From Streptomyces viridochromogenes (GTDB lineage: Bacteria > Actinomycetota > Actinomycetes > Streptomycetales > Streptomycetaceae), in contig NZ_LGUR01000259.1 in the NCBI RefSeq assembly GCF_001270495.1, positions 1 to 34,746 of the forward strand: 34,746 nucleotides of DNA, given 5' to 3'. Positions 1-7,141 of this stretch are shown here, one piece after another (positions within the stretch are counted from its first letter, which is position 1; the number at the start of each line of letters is the position of its first letter). The notes under the pieces were generated by a model that was given only the letters and a program-made list of their open reading frames with translations, did not search any database and had not been told where the DNA came from. A program made the translations under genes and the position numbers.

Positions 1-780
1 CCCCACACCCCTGTGCTCCGGCGTCCACGGAAACAACCTCCGCTCCCCCCACACCAGCACCCCGTTGATGAGCAGCCCCAGCACCCCCGCCCACACCACC
101 CCCGCCAGCACGTCCCGCGTGCCGTCCGTGGCCAGCCCTGCCTGGGCGATGAAGATGCCGAGCCCTTCGCCGAAGCCGGAGAGGATCTCCGTGGCGACGG
201 CCAGGATGAGGGCGACCGCCGCCGAGATGCGGATGCCGGCGGCGATGAAGGGGGCTGTGCCGGGCAGTTCGACACGCACGAGGACGGCGAGACGGCCGAA
301 GCCGAAGGCGCGGAGGGTGTCCTTGGCCAGGGGGTCGGTCTCGCCGAGGCCGTAGACGGTGTTGAAGAGGATCGGCCAGACGGACGCGTACGTCACCAGC
401 GCGACCTTGGTCTCGGTGCCCGAGCCGAGGAGGAGGGAGACCAGCGGGATCAGCGCGACGGACGGCAGCGGCCGCAGGAACTCGACGATCGCGCGTACGG
501 CGGCGTCGACGACCGGCACGCTGCCGAGGACGAGGCCGAGCGGCACCGCGATGGCGCAGGCGAGCGCGAGCCCGAGCGCCCAGGCGCGCAGGGTGGCGGC
601 GATGCCGTCCAGGAAGACCGCGTCACCCGCCAACTCCACCGCACGGGTGAGGACTTCGGAGGCGGGCGGGAGATAGCTGCGTCGCACCAGGCCCGCGCGG
701 GAGACGGCCTCGCAGGCGCCGAAGGCCAGCAGCACACCCAGGGCGCCCAGCAGAAGCCGTTCCTGACGGCCGCGCTTCAC
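1..780 (-). CDS. ABC transporter permease, SsuC/TauC-like (3' end cut by window edge)
   Basis: Read on the minus strand from GTG at 780, this gives about 260 residues and runs off the left edge, probably only a few codons short of the end. The translation has a hydrophobic first segment (LLLGALGVLLAFG), then the BPD_transp_1 core with the permease EAA-type loop, seen as ETDPLAKDTLRAFGFGR followed by VELPGTAPFI. These features place it in the nitrate/sulfonate/taurine permease family. An in-frame TGA just upstream makes GTG780 the first usable start. It begins 10 nt after the stop of the substrate-binding lipoprotein gene, so the two are an operon. No ATPase is visible; it may lie beyond the left edge. 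The substrate is not predictable from the sequence. Confidence 0.85.
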   Translation of the reverse strand, partial: MKRGRQERLLLGALGVLLAFGACEAVSRAGLVRRSYLPPASEVLTRAVELAGDAVFLDGIAATLRAWALGLALACAIAVPLGLVLGSVPVVDAAVRAIVEFLRPLPSVALIPLVSLLLGSGTETKVALVTYASVWPILFNTVYGLGETDPLAKDTLRAFGFGRLAVLVRVELPGTAPFIAAGIRISAAVALILAVATEILSGFGEGLGIFIAQAGLATDGTRDVLAGVVWAGVLGLLINGVLVWGERRLFPWTPEHRGVG

Positions 781-789
781 GTCACCACG

Positions 790-1815
790 TCACTTGACCA
801 TCAGCGTCGCCGGATCGATGGGCTTCTTCAGCATCCCCTGCTTCTCCATGAGGTCGGTGAGCCGCGTGAGCTGCGCGGCGTCCATGGTGGGCGGGAAGAC
901 GGGCAGATCGATCGACTCGGCCTGCCGCTCGGTGACCTTGGTGTACGTCGGCAGGGTCTCGCGTACGACGGACGGGTCCTCCTCGGCGATCCGTACGGCC
1001 GCCTTGATGGCCCGCTGGAAGGCGGCCAGCGTCTTTCCGTTGCCGGTTCCGTCGGCGTAGTCACTGGTACTGATGTAGCCGCTCAGGGGAATGGACTCCA
1101 CCGGCGCGGACGAGCCGTCGACGAGGACCCTGGCCTTCAACTCGTCCTGAATGGAGCTGTCGTAGGGCTCCACCGCGTGCACGGCGTCCACCTGCCCCTT
1201 GTCCAGGGCGGCGCCCATCTGCGGGAAGGGAATCGCCCGGTAGACGGGGCGGTCCACACCCTGTTTCTCCAGGATCTCGTTGAAGGTGAGCGACTGGACG
1301 TTGTTCAGGACGTTGACCGCGAGCTTCTTGCCCGCGAGGTCGGCGACGCTCTTGATGTCCGAGTCCTCGGGCACCAGGACGTCCATCATGCGGGGCGCGG
1401 CCCTGATCGCCTCGGCGACGATCCGGATGTCGAGGGTGCCCTGCTCGTGGGCCTGGAGATAGGTGACGTAGTTCGCGCTCGCGACCATGTCGATCTGGCC
1501 CTTGGCCAGGGCCGGCAGCGCCTGGAGGCTCTGCTGGATCTGCTGGATGCGGACGTCGAGGCCCTCCTTCTCGAACAGGCCGCGGTCCCGCGCGATATAG
1601 AGGGCGGCACAGTCGATCAACGGCAGCGCGGCCACTCTGACGGTCTCCCGCCCGCCGGCCCCGGACGCGGAGTCCCCGCCGTCGCCGCAGGCCGAGACCG
1701 CCACGAGCATGAGGGTGGCCGCGGCGGCAACGACTCCCCTCGTTCCCGTCGTCCCCGTCGTCCCCGTCGTTCCTGTCGTTCCCGTCGTTCCCGCGCGCAA
1801 TTGACGTAACGCCAT
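790..1815 (-). CDS. ABC transporter substrate-binding lipoprotein, NMT1/SsuA-like
   Basis: The 341-residue product has a lipoprotein signal ending in the lipobox VSAC (Cys43), then a periplasmic-binding fold of the NMT1/THI5/SsuA type (RVAALPLIDCAALYIARDRG, later DLAGKKLAVN). It should be a membrane-tethered ligand receptor for the permease encoded 10 nt downstream. The amino terminus is odd: before the hydrophobic core it carries five Gly-Thr-Thr repeats encoded by a 9-bp tandem array (1741-1794). Codon 3 is TTA (1807-1809), a codon read only by the bldA tRNA in Streptomyces, so translation is probably developmentally limited. No clear Shine-Dalgarno precedes ATG1815, and a start further inside is possible, which would remove the TTA. 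The ligand is unknown; thiamine precursors, sulfonates and nitrate are all bound by relatives. Confidence 0.85.
   Translation of the reverse strand: MALRQLRAGTTGTTGTTGTTGTTGTRGVVAAAATLMLVAVSACGDGGDSASGAGGRETVRVAALPLIDCAALYIARDRGLFEKEGLDVRIQQIQQSLQALPALAKGQIDMVASANYVTYLQAHEQGTLDIRIVAEAIRAAPRMMDVLVPEDSDIKSVADLAGKKLAVNVLNNVQSLTFNEILEKQGVDRPVYRAIPFPQMGAALDKGQVDAVHAVEPYDSSIQDELKARVLVDGSSAPVESIPLSGYISTSDYADGTGNGKTLAAFQRAIKAAVRIAEEDPSVVRETLPTYTKVTERQAESIDLPVFPPTMDAAQLTRLTDLMEKQGMLKKPIDPATLMVK
1741..1794. repeat. 9-bp tandem repeat inside the binding-protein signal region
   Basis: There are six consecutive near-identical units of the form CGTYCCYGT on the plus strand. Read on the minus strand they encode the Gly-Thr-Thr run ahead of the lipoprotein hydrophobic core. 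The unit length is a multiple of three, so gain or loss of copies keeps the frame. Confidence 0.85.
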
Positions 1816-1917
1816 GACGACATGACTAGCAAGAATTTGTCATGATCACCACATGACCGCGTGGACGGCCGGACAGCACACCAACCCTGACGCGTCAATC
1901 TGTCGGTCTTCACCGAT
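1816..1917. promoter_or_regulatory. Divergent intergenic region with inverted repeats
   Basis: This short gap between the binding-protein gene (-) and the hydrolase gene (+) must hold both promoters. It contains an inverted repeat CATGAC-N12-GTCATG (1821-1844) and a perfect 10-bp palindrome TGACGCGTCA (1888-1897). Either could be an operator. No convincing -10/-35 pair was identified. Confidence 0.4.
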
Positions 1918-2799
1918 ATGGGCCACCTTGGTCACATGACCTCCTTCACGCTCCCCCACGAGCTGCACGGCGATGGCGCCCACAAGGTGTTCGCCGTGCA
2001 CGGCTGGTTCGCCGATCGGTCCGCCTACGCGGGCGTCCTCCCCGACCTCGACCGTACGGAGTTCACCTACGCCCTCGTCGATCTGCGCGGCTACGGCGAC
2101 GCGAAGGGCGCCGTCGGCGCGTATACGACCACCGAGGCGGCCCTCGACCTGGTGGAACTGGCCGACCGGCTCGGCTGGGAACGGTTCTCGGTGGTGGGGC
2201 ACTCGATGGGCGGCGCGGTCGGGCAGCGCCTCCTCGCCGTCGCCCCGCACCGGCTGCGCAGGCTGGCCGGCGTCTCGCCCGTGCCCGCGTCGGGGCTGGC
2301 GCTGCCGCCGGAGCAGTGGGAGATGTTCGCGGACGCGGCGCACACGCCGGCGAACCGGCGCGCCATCATCGACATCACCACCGGTGGCCGCCGACCGGCC
2401 GCCTGGCTGGACCGTGTGGTCGCCCGTTCGCTGGCGGTCAGCGACCAGAAGGCGTTCCGCGCCTGGCTGGACTCCTGGGCCGGGGAGGACTTCCACACCC
2501 AGGTCGAGGGCTCGCTGGTCCCCGCGCTGGCCGTGACCGGCGCCCTCGACCCGGCCCTGTCCGCCGACCTCCTCCGCCGGACCTGGATGACCTGGTTTCC
2601 GCTAGCCGAGTTGCATGAGCTCCCCTCCGCGGGCCACTACGCGATGGACGAGACCCCGCTGGAACTGATCCGCGTGGTCGAGGACTTCCTGCGCACGGAC
2701 GGCACGGACGGCATGAGCGGCGCGGACGGCGTGGACGGCATGAGCGGCGCGGACGGCACGGACGGCTCGGACCGCGCGGCCGGAGGCGAGCCGGCGTGA
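1918..2799 (+). CDS. Alpha/beta hydrolase with Asp-Gly-rich tail
   Basis: The 293-residue product is an alpha/beta-hydrolase fold protein. An HGW oxyanion-type motif is near residue 28, the nucleophile elbow GHSMGG has Ser96, and the likely remaining triad members are Asp211 (GALDP) and His240 (AGHY). Substrates of such enzymes are esters, lactones or amides and cannot be named here. The start is uncertain: ATG1918 or ATG1936 (MTSFTLPHE), neither with a strong Shine-Dalgarno. The last 35 residues are a low-complexity DG/MSGADG tail encoded by a 27-bp duplication (2707-2760), which the fold does not need. Its stop overlaps the GTG start of the P450 gene in a GTGA arrangement, so the two are translationally coupled and probably act in one pathway. 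Confidence 0.85.
   Translation: MGHLGHMTSFTLPHELHGDGAHKVFAVHGWFADRSAYAGVLPDLDRTEFTYALVDLRGYGDAKGAVGAYTTTEAALDLVELADRLGWERFSVVGHSMGGAVGQRLLAVAPHRLRRLAGVSPVPASGLALPPEQWEMFADAAHTPANRRAIIDITTGGRRPAAWLDRVVARSLAVSDQKAFRAWLDSWAGEDFHTQVEGSLVPALAVTGALDPALSADLLRRTWMTWFPLAELHELPSAGHYAMDETPLELIRVVEDFLRTDGTDGMSGADGVDGMSGADGTDGSDRAAGGEPA
2707..2760. repeat. Two direct 27-bp repeats in hydrolase C-terminus
   Basis: Two 27-bp copies (2707-2733 and 2734-2760) differ at two adjacent bases near their ends (GTG against ACG) and each encode DGMSGADG followed by V or T. They lie within a longer GAC-GGC-rich stretch. Confidence 0.8.
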
Positions 2800-4058
2800 C
2801 CGTCCACGACGCGCCGCCCGTCCCCGACGTCTTCGACCCCCGCCAGTACGCCACCGGCGTGCCCTACGACTCCTATCGCGTCCTGCGCGACCACCACCCC
2901 GTGGCCCGGCAGGAGGAGCACGAGGTGCTGGGCTGGCCGGCCGGGCCCGGGTTCTGGGCGGTGACCCGGCATGCGGACGTGGTGCGGGTGCTCAGGGACT
3001 CGGCGGCGTTCTCCTCGTACATCGGCGCGACCCAGATCCGGGACCCCGACCCGGACGACCTGCCGTTCATCCGCCGCATGATGCTCAACCAGGATCCGCC
3101 GGGGCACGGCCGGCTGAGACGGCTGGTCAGCCGGGCCTTCACTCCCGGCCGTGTCGAACGGTTCACCAGGATCACGGAGCGGCGGGCCCGCATGCTCCTC
3201 GCCCAGGCCCTGGAGACGGCCCGCGCGACGGACGGCACCGTCGACCTGGTCACCGCCGTGACCGACGACTACGCCCTGCTCAACCTGGCCGACCTGCTCG
3301 GCGTGCCGGAGGCGGACCGCAAGCTGCTGCTGCACTGGACGCAGCGGGTGATCGGCTACCAGGACCCCGAAGAGGCGGGCCCGCCGGTGCTGGACCCGCA
3401 CGGCAGACCGGTCAATCCCCGGTCACCCGCGATGCTGCGGGACATGTTCGGGTACGCCCGCCAACTGGCCGCGCACAAACGGCGGTTCCCCGACGACGAC
3501 GTGATGACCACCCTCGCCCATGACGCCGAACTCGCGGGGCCCGAGCTGGAGATGTTCTTCTTCCTGCTCACGGTCGCCGGCAACGACACCGTCCGCAGCG
3601 CGGCACCGGGCGGGCTGCTGGCACTGGCGGAGCACCCGGATTCGTACCGGCGACTACGGGCCGGTCAGGTCGAACTCCCCGCCGCCGTCGACGAGTTGCT
3701 GCGCTGGCACCCGCCGGTCCTCACCTTCCGCCGCACCGCCGCACAGGACACGGAGCTGGCCGGCCGGCGCATTCGCGCGGGCGACAAGGTGGTCGTCTTC
3801 CACGCCTCCGCCAACCGCGACGAACGCGTCTTCACCGACCCGGACCGGCTGGATCTGTCCCGCACCCCGAACCCGCATGTCTCCTTCGGCGACGGTCCGC
3901 ACGTCTGCCTGGGCGCGCACTTCGCGCGGCTCCAGCTGCGGGTGCTCTACCGGGAGGCCCTGCGGGTCCTGCCGGAACTGCGCACGGCGGAGCCCCCGAG
4001 GCGACTGGTGTCGAACTTCATCAACGGCCTCAAGTCACTGCCGGTGCAGATCACTTGA
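2796..4058 (+). CDS. Cytochrome P450
   Basis: The 420-residue product is a complete soluble bacterial P450. Visible landmarks are the I-helix AGNDT (261-265, oxygen activation), the K-helix ExxR as ELLR (300-303) and the haem-binding loop FGDGPHVCLG with the thiolate ligand Cys371. The end (VSNFINGLKSLPV) resembles the CYP124/CYP125/CYP142 group, which hydroxylates terminal carbons of branched lipids and sterols, but family assignment from this is tentative. It needs ferredoxin and ferredoxin reductase partners, none of which is adjacent. It starts at GTG2796, overlapping the hydrolase stop by 4 nt, and runs toward the DUF89 gene with 27 bp between stops. Proximity to the AfsA locus allows, but does not prove, a role in tailoring a signalling molecule. 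Confidence 0.95.
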   Translation: MTVHDAPPVPDVFDPRQYATGVPYDSYRVLRDHHPVARQEEHEVLGWPAGPGFWAVTRHADVVRVLRDSAAFSSYIGATQIRDPDPDDLPFIRRMMLNQDPPGHGRLRRLVSRAFTPGRVERFTRITERRARMLLAQALETARATDGTVDLVTAVTDDYALLNLADLLGVPEADRKLLLHWTQRVIGYQDPEEAGPPVLDPHGRPVNPRSPAMLRDMFGYARQLAAHKRRFPDDDVMTTLAHDAELAGPELEMFFFLLTVAGNDTVRSAAPGGLLALAEHPDSYRRLRAGQVELPAAVDELLRWHPPVLTFRRTAAQDTELAGRRIRAGDKVVVFHASANRDERVFTDPDRLDLSRTPNPHVSFGDGPHVCLGAHFARLQLRVLYREALRVLPELRTAEPPRRLVSNFINGLKSLPVQIT

Positions 4059-4085
4059 GCGGGACGAACTGTCGTGACGCCGTCG

Positions 4086-5282
4086 TCATCTCCGCACCTG
4101 GATCAGCGCGTGCGTTCCGCCCGTCCGCCACCGCTGTCCCTCCGCCGCCACCAGCGCCGCCTCCGTACCGGCGTCCAGGCCGGTGATCACGTCGGACTTC
4201 AGGGTGCGCAGGGCGGCGACCGGGCCCGGGAAGTAGGCGGTGACTTCGGCGAACGACGTGGTCGGCGGCCAGCGGTGGTCGCCGACGAGGCGACGGTAGT
4301 TGAGGTCGCCCTTGAGGACGGTGAGGGTGGCGGCGGCGAGCTCCGCACGGAGGTCGCCGGGCATGTCGGCGTACGGCAGCGGGGCGCAGGAGAAGGGGTG
4401 GGCGCGGACCGTGAGGCGGCCGTCCGTCATCGCGGACCAGAGGGCCTGGCCGTAGGTCGCGGCCGCGCCCGCTGCCGACGTCAGCCGGCGCAGGGCGTCG
4501 AGCACGTCGGTGTGCGTGGCGTCGGAGACGTAGTACGGATACGCCTTGATGTGCAGGACCGCCCGTCCGATCCGCCCCGTGGTGAGGAGGTGGGCGATGA
4601 GGAGCAGGTCGGGGACGAGTTCGCGGCCCGCGTTGTCGGCGATCAGGCACAGGGTGGCCGAGCCGGAGGGCGGGAGCAGCGACCAGAGGGTCGCACTGTC
4701 GTCGGCCACCAGGGGCGGGGTGTCCGAGGAGGTCTCGTCGTGCGCGGCCGACAGCCGGAAGCCGAGGTCCGCTCGGTTGCCCCAGAGGGAGCCGTGCAGC
4801 AGCGCCCGGTCCCGCTCGTCGTCGGGCAGGTCCGCGAGGGAGTCGAGGGCGGACAGTTCCTCGTCGGTCTCCGGGGCGTCGAGTTCCGCCGTCTTGGAGG
4901 GGCGGAAGGGGTCGATCCCCTGCCAGGGTCCGGGGGCGAAGTAGCCGACGGCTTGGAGGAGTTGGCGGTAGAAGTAGCTCTCCGACCACAGCCACGGTAC
5001 GTCGAACCAGGACCGGCCGGTGTGGGCGTCGGCGCCCCAGGCCGTCCAGCGGTCGCGGTCGTGCGCGTCGGCGGGGAGCGGTTCGACCACGCCCTTGGTG
5101 CACTGCACGAGGAGCGCGTCCAGTGCCCGGTGCTGTTCGGGGCCGTACGGGAAGGACTCCCGCACCTGCCGGATGATCGCCGGATGCCGTTCGGCGAGGA
5201 CGCTGTGCGGGAACGAGCCGGGTTCGTTCCCGAGGAGCAGGGGCGCGGGCGGGGTGTCGGACCTCTCGGGCATGCGCCTCAC
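4086..5282 (-). CDS. DUF89 / ARMT1-like metal-dependent phosphatase family protein
   Basis: The 398-residue product matches the damage-control phosphatase (DUF89, ARMT1-like) family. It has the WGNRADL segment (around 167-173), the metal-site motif IADNAGRE with Asp216-Asn217, and LKGDLNYR with Asp326 and Asn328. Family members are metal-dependent phosphatases thought to hydrolyse damaged or excess phosphometabolites such as fructose-1-phosphate. ARMT1 was first reported as a carboxyl methyltransferase, so annotations vary. The start is GTG5282 or ATG5273; neither has an ideally spaced ribosome site. It converges with the P450 gene and lies just 22 bp beyond the end of the butyrolactone receptor gene on the same strand, so it could be read through from that promoter. 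Confidence 0.8.
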   Translation of the reverse strand: MRRMPERSDTPPAPLLLGNEPGSFPHSVLAERHPAIIRQVRESFPYGPEQHRALDALLVQCTKGVVEPLPADAHDRDRWTAWGADAHTGRSWFDVPWLWSESYFYRQLLQAVGYFAPGPWQGIDPFRPSKTAELDAPETDEELSALDSLADLPDDERDRALLHGSLWGNRADLGFRLSAAHDETSSDTPPLVADDSATLWSLLPPSGSATLCLIADNAGRELVPDLLLIAHLLTTGRIGRAVLHIKAYPYYVSDATHTDVLDALRRLTSAAGAAATYGQALWSAMTDGRLTVRAHPFSCAPLPYADMPGDLRAELAAATLTVLKGDLNYRRLVGDHRWPPTTSFAEVTAYFPGPVAALRTLKSDVITGLDAGTEAALVAAEGQRWRTGGTHALIQVRR

Positions 5283-5304
5283 GGTACCGCTCGTGTCATA
5301 CGGC

Positions 5305-5952
5305 TCATACGGCTCTGATCTCCCGCTCCAGCTGTGTCGCTAGCGTGAGGTAGCGGGCCCGGCGCGGTACCGGGACGAGGCCGCGGATCATGATGTGCCA
5401 CATCTCGGCCACCCGGCGGGGCTGACGGGCGACGGGTTCGAGGGAGCGGCCGACGACGCGGGTGCCGACGAAGAAGCAGACGAGGGAGTGGGCGGCGGCC
5501 TCGGCGTCGATGTCCGGGTGGATGTCGGACTCCTTGGCGGCGCCGAGGAGTTTGCGGGTGGTGATGTCCAGCAGCTCGGTGTAGGGGTGCCGCAACGGCG
5601 GCCGTATCACCACTCCCCCGGTGGCCAGGCGCAGGCCGGCCCGGGGGATCGGGCCCTCGACCGACAGGCGCGCTATGCCGAACGTCGTGCGTATCAGGGC
5701 CTCCAGCGAGGTGTAGCCCCGGCCGTCCATCTCGGTCGCCACCTGCCGGGAGGCCCGGGACTGGAGCTCCATGATCGCCTGGGCGAGGTCCTCCTTGGCC
5801 GCGAAGTGGAAGTACAGGGCGCCCTTGGTGACTTGGGCCTGCTCGACGATGTCGCTGAGACTGGTCGATTCGTAGCCGTGACGGTCGAACAGTTCGGCGG
5901 CGGCTGTGAGGATCGTGGTGCGGGTCTGTTCAGCGCGTAACTGCCTCGCCAT
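5305..5952 (-). CDS. TetR-family, ArpA/ScbR-type gamma-butyrolactone receptor homologue
   Basis: The 215-residue product has the TetR helix-turn-helix (about 28-52; VTKGALYFHF is typical of gamma-butyrolactone receptors) followed by a ligand-binding domain. ArpA-type proteins repress promoters by binding autoregulatory elements and release on binding butyrolactone or butenolide signals. An AGGAGAG ribosome site precedes ATG5952. Codon 5 is TTA (5938-5940), so translation should depend on bldA. The Trp that lines the ligand pocket in ArpA/CprB appears replaced by Leu127 (PYTELLD), whereas the second receptor here keeps it (Trp122). This protein may therefore be a pseudo-receptor or recognise a different ligand. 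An autoregulatory-element-like site lies 22 bp upstream of its start. Confidence 0.92.
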   Translation of the reverse strand: MARQLRAEQTRTTILTAAAELFDRHGYESTSLSDIVEQAQVTKGALYFHFAAKEDLAQAIMELQSRASRQVATEMDGRGYTSLEALIRTTFGIARLSVEGPIPRAGLRLATGGVVIRPPLRHPYTELLDITTRKLLGAAKESDIHPDIDAEAAAHSLVCFFVGTRVVGRSLEPVARQPRRVAEMWHIMIRGLVPVPRRARYLTLATQLEREIRAV

Positions 5953-5973
5953 CAGCTGACTCTCCTGACGGAA

Positions 5974-5997
5974 AAGAACGGGTCATGCCGTTTGTTT
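5974..5997 (+). promoter_or_regulatory. Autoregulatory element (ARE)-like site 1
   Basis: By hand alignment this 24-bp stretch matches the ArpA-family operator consensus as I recall it (ANAWACNNACYNNNCGGTTTKTTT) at 14 of 18 defined positions. It ends in CCGTTTGTTT, one mismatch from the conserved half. It sits between the AfsA stop and the receptor start, where a receptor would repress the receptor gene itself. Confidence 0.6.
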
Positions 5998-6019
5998 TTT
6001 GCTGCCCGCACACGATATC

Positions 6020-6961
6020 TCAGTGCCCCTCCGTACCCACCCCGCACTCGAATACCGTCGACTCCCCCTGTCGTCCCACGACTTGCAGGTCGGTGCCGTG
6101 CGCTCCCGCCCGGGCCTCGGCCTCTATCCAAAGGGGCAGGTCAAGTTCCGCGTACTGATGGAAGACGGCATGGAACGAAGCCGCTGTCCGGGGGGCGGTC
6201 GGGGTGCGGGCCCGCACGGCCTGACGGACGGCCTCCAGGAGCAGCATGCCGGGTGCATGGTCGAGCGGGTGGTCGAAGAAAACAGCATGGCCGGTATCGA
6301 CCCGCAGTTGCCAGCGGTCGGGATGCCCGGACGGGGCGAGGACGACATCCGCGGGCAGGGCGCGGTCCACCGCGGCGGGAGGCAGACCGGGCGGGGCCGG
6401 CAGCGCGGACACGGTGGCCGCGGTGCGGCCGCCGCGCAGTCGGCGGTAGACGGCCGCGCTGGTCCAGGTGGCGGCCACGTGCGCGGTCGCGACGCGCTCC
6501 TCGCCGAGGCGCACCTCCGCCTCGTACCGGAATCCGGCCGGGCGGCCGCCGCGCCTGGTGACCTCGGGGACCGTGATGTGGAGGACGGGTTCGGCGGGTG
6601 CGGCGCCCATGACCAGGTGCTCGGGATGCGTGGTGATCCGTAGTTCCTGGAGCACGAACTGGTGGCCCAGGGGCACTTCGTAGGCGGTGTGCGCGATGAG
6701 GGTGCCGGCCTGGCGGACGGTTTCCGTGACGAGCAGGGGTTCGTAGGACGAGCGGTCCGGCGACACGTGTAACTGATGAGCACGCGGCCACTCGGCGAAG
6801 ACGGTGAACTGGTCTGTGGCGGTGCTGACCGCGCCGGTGAGAAACGTTTCCGCGACCGAAGCGCGGTGGACGAGCTGGCGAGGTACGGTGGCGGTCAGGC
6901 CGTCCGGTACCGTCGGGTGCTCGGCGAGCGGCGTTGTGGCGAGTGGCCGCGGATAAGGCAT
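6020..6961 (-). CDS. afsA: AfsA-family gamma-butyrolactone signal synthase
   Basis: The 313-residue product contains both AfsA repeats (hotdog-like). The first has VHRASVAETFLT (31-42) and EPLLVTETVRQAGTLIAH; the second has HPLDHAPGMLLLEAVRQA (231-248). AfsA enzymes condense a beta-ketoacyl thioester with dihydroxyacetone phosphate, the committed step to A-factor-type butyrolactones and related butenolides. The start is well set: AAGGAGG stands just before ATG6961. Leu64 is encoded by TTA (6770-6772), implying bldA-dependent synthesis. It is 67 bp upstream of the first receptor on the same strand and divergent from the second receptor. The reductase and phosphatase steps known from other pathways are not recognisable in the window, apart from a possible role for the nearby DUF89 protein. 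Confidence 0.93.
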   Translation of the reverse strand: MPYPRPLATTPLAEHPTVPDGLTATVPRQLVHRASVAETFLTGAVSTATDQFTVFAEWPRAHQLHVSPDRSSYEPLLVTETVRQAGTLIAHTAYEVPLGHQFVLQELRITTHPEHLVMGAAPAEPVLHITVPEVTRRGGRPAGFRYEAEVRLGEERVATAHVAATWTSAAVYRRLRGGRTAATVSALPAPPGLPPAAVDRALPADVVLAPSGHPDRWQLRVDTGHAVFFDHPLDHAPGMLLLEAVRQAVRARTPTAPRTAASFHAVFHQYAELDLPLWIEAEARAGAHGTDLQVVGRQGESTVFECGVGTEGH

Positions 6962-7027
6962 GTCCCCTCCTTGGGTCCCCCCGTATGTGCGCTGACAGAC
7001 GGCGAGGTACCCGTGCCGCGAGCGTTA

Positions 7028-7051
7028 GAGTACGAGGCGACCGGTTTGTTT
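7028..7051 (+). promoter_or_regulatory. Autoregulatory element (ARE)-like site 2
   Basis: The 3' half CGGTTTGTTT (7042-7051) is a perfect match to the conserved half of the ArpA-family operator as I recall it. Over the whole 24 bp, 14 of 18 defined positions agree. It lies in the 180-bp divergent gap between AfsA (start 6961) and the second receptor (start 7142), so one bound repressor could control both. Confidence 0.65.
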
Positions 7052-7141
7052 TCAATGCGGCCCTGGGTCGCCCGGCAGTGCCCGAACCGCTCCGGCGCAC
7101 GCCCGGCGCAGAGGCCGACTCGGCGCAGCGGAGGGGCTGTT

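Noticed and set aside
13..1809. 598-codon plus-strand open frame at the left end
   Set aside because: It is antisense to the permease and binding lipoprotein; no family resemblance.
4074..5318. 414-codon plus-strand open frame opposite the DUF89 gene
   Set aside because: The DUF89 motifs are on the minus strand; this frame is a GC shadow.
6776..7141. Longer amino end for the second butyrolactone receptor
   Set aside because: It would run antisense through the AfsA start and across ARE-like site 2; ATG7142 has an excellent ribosome site and gives the family-typical start.
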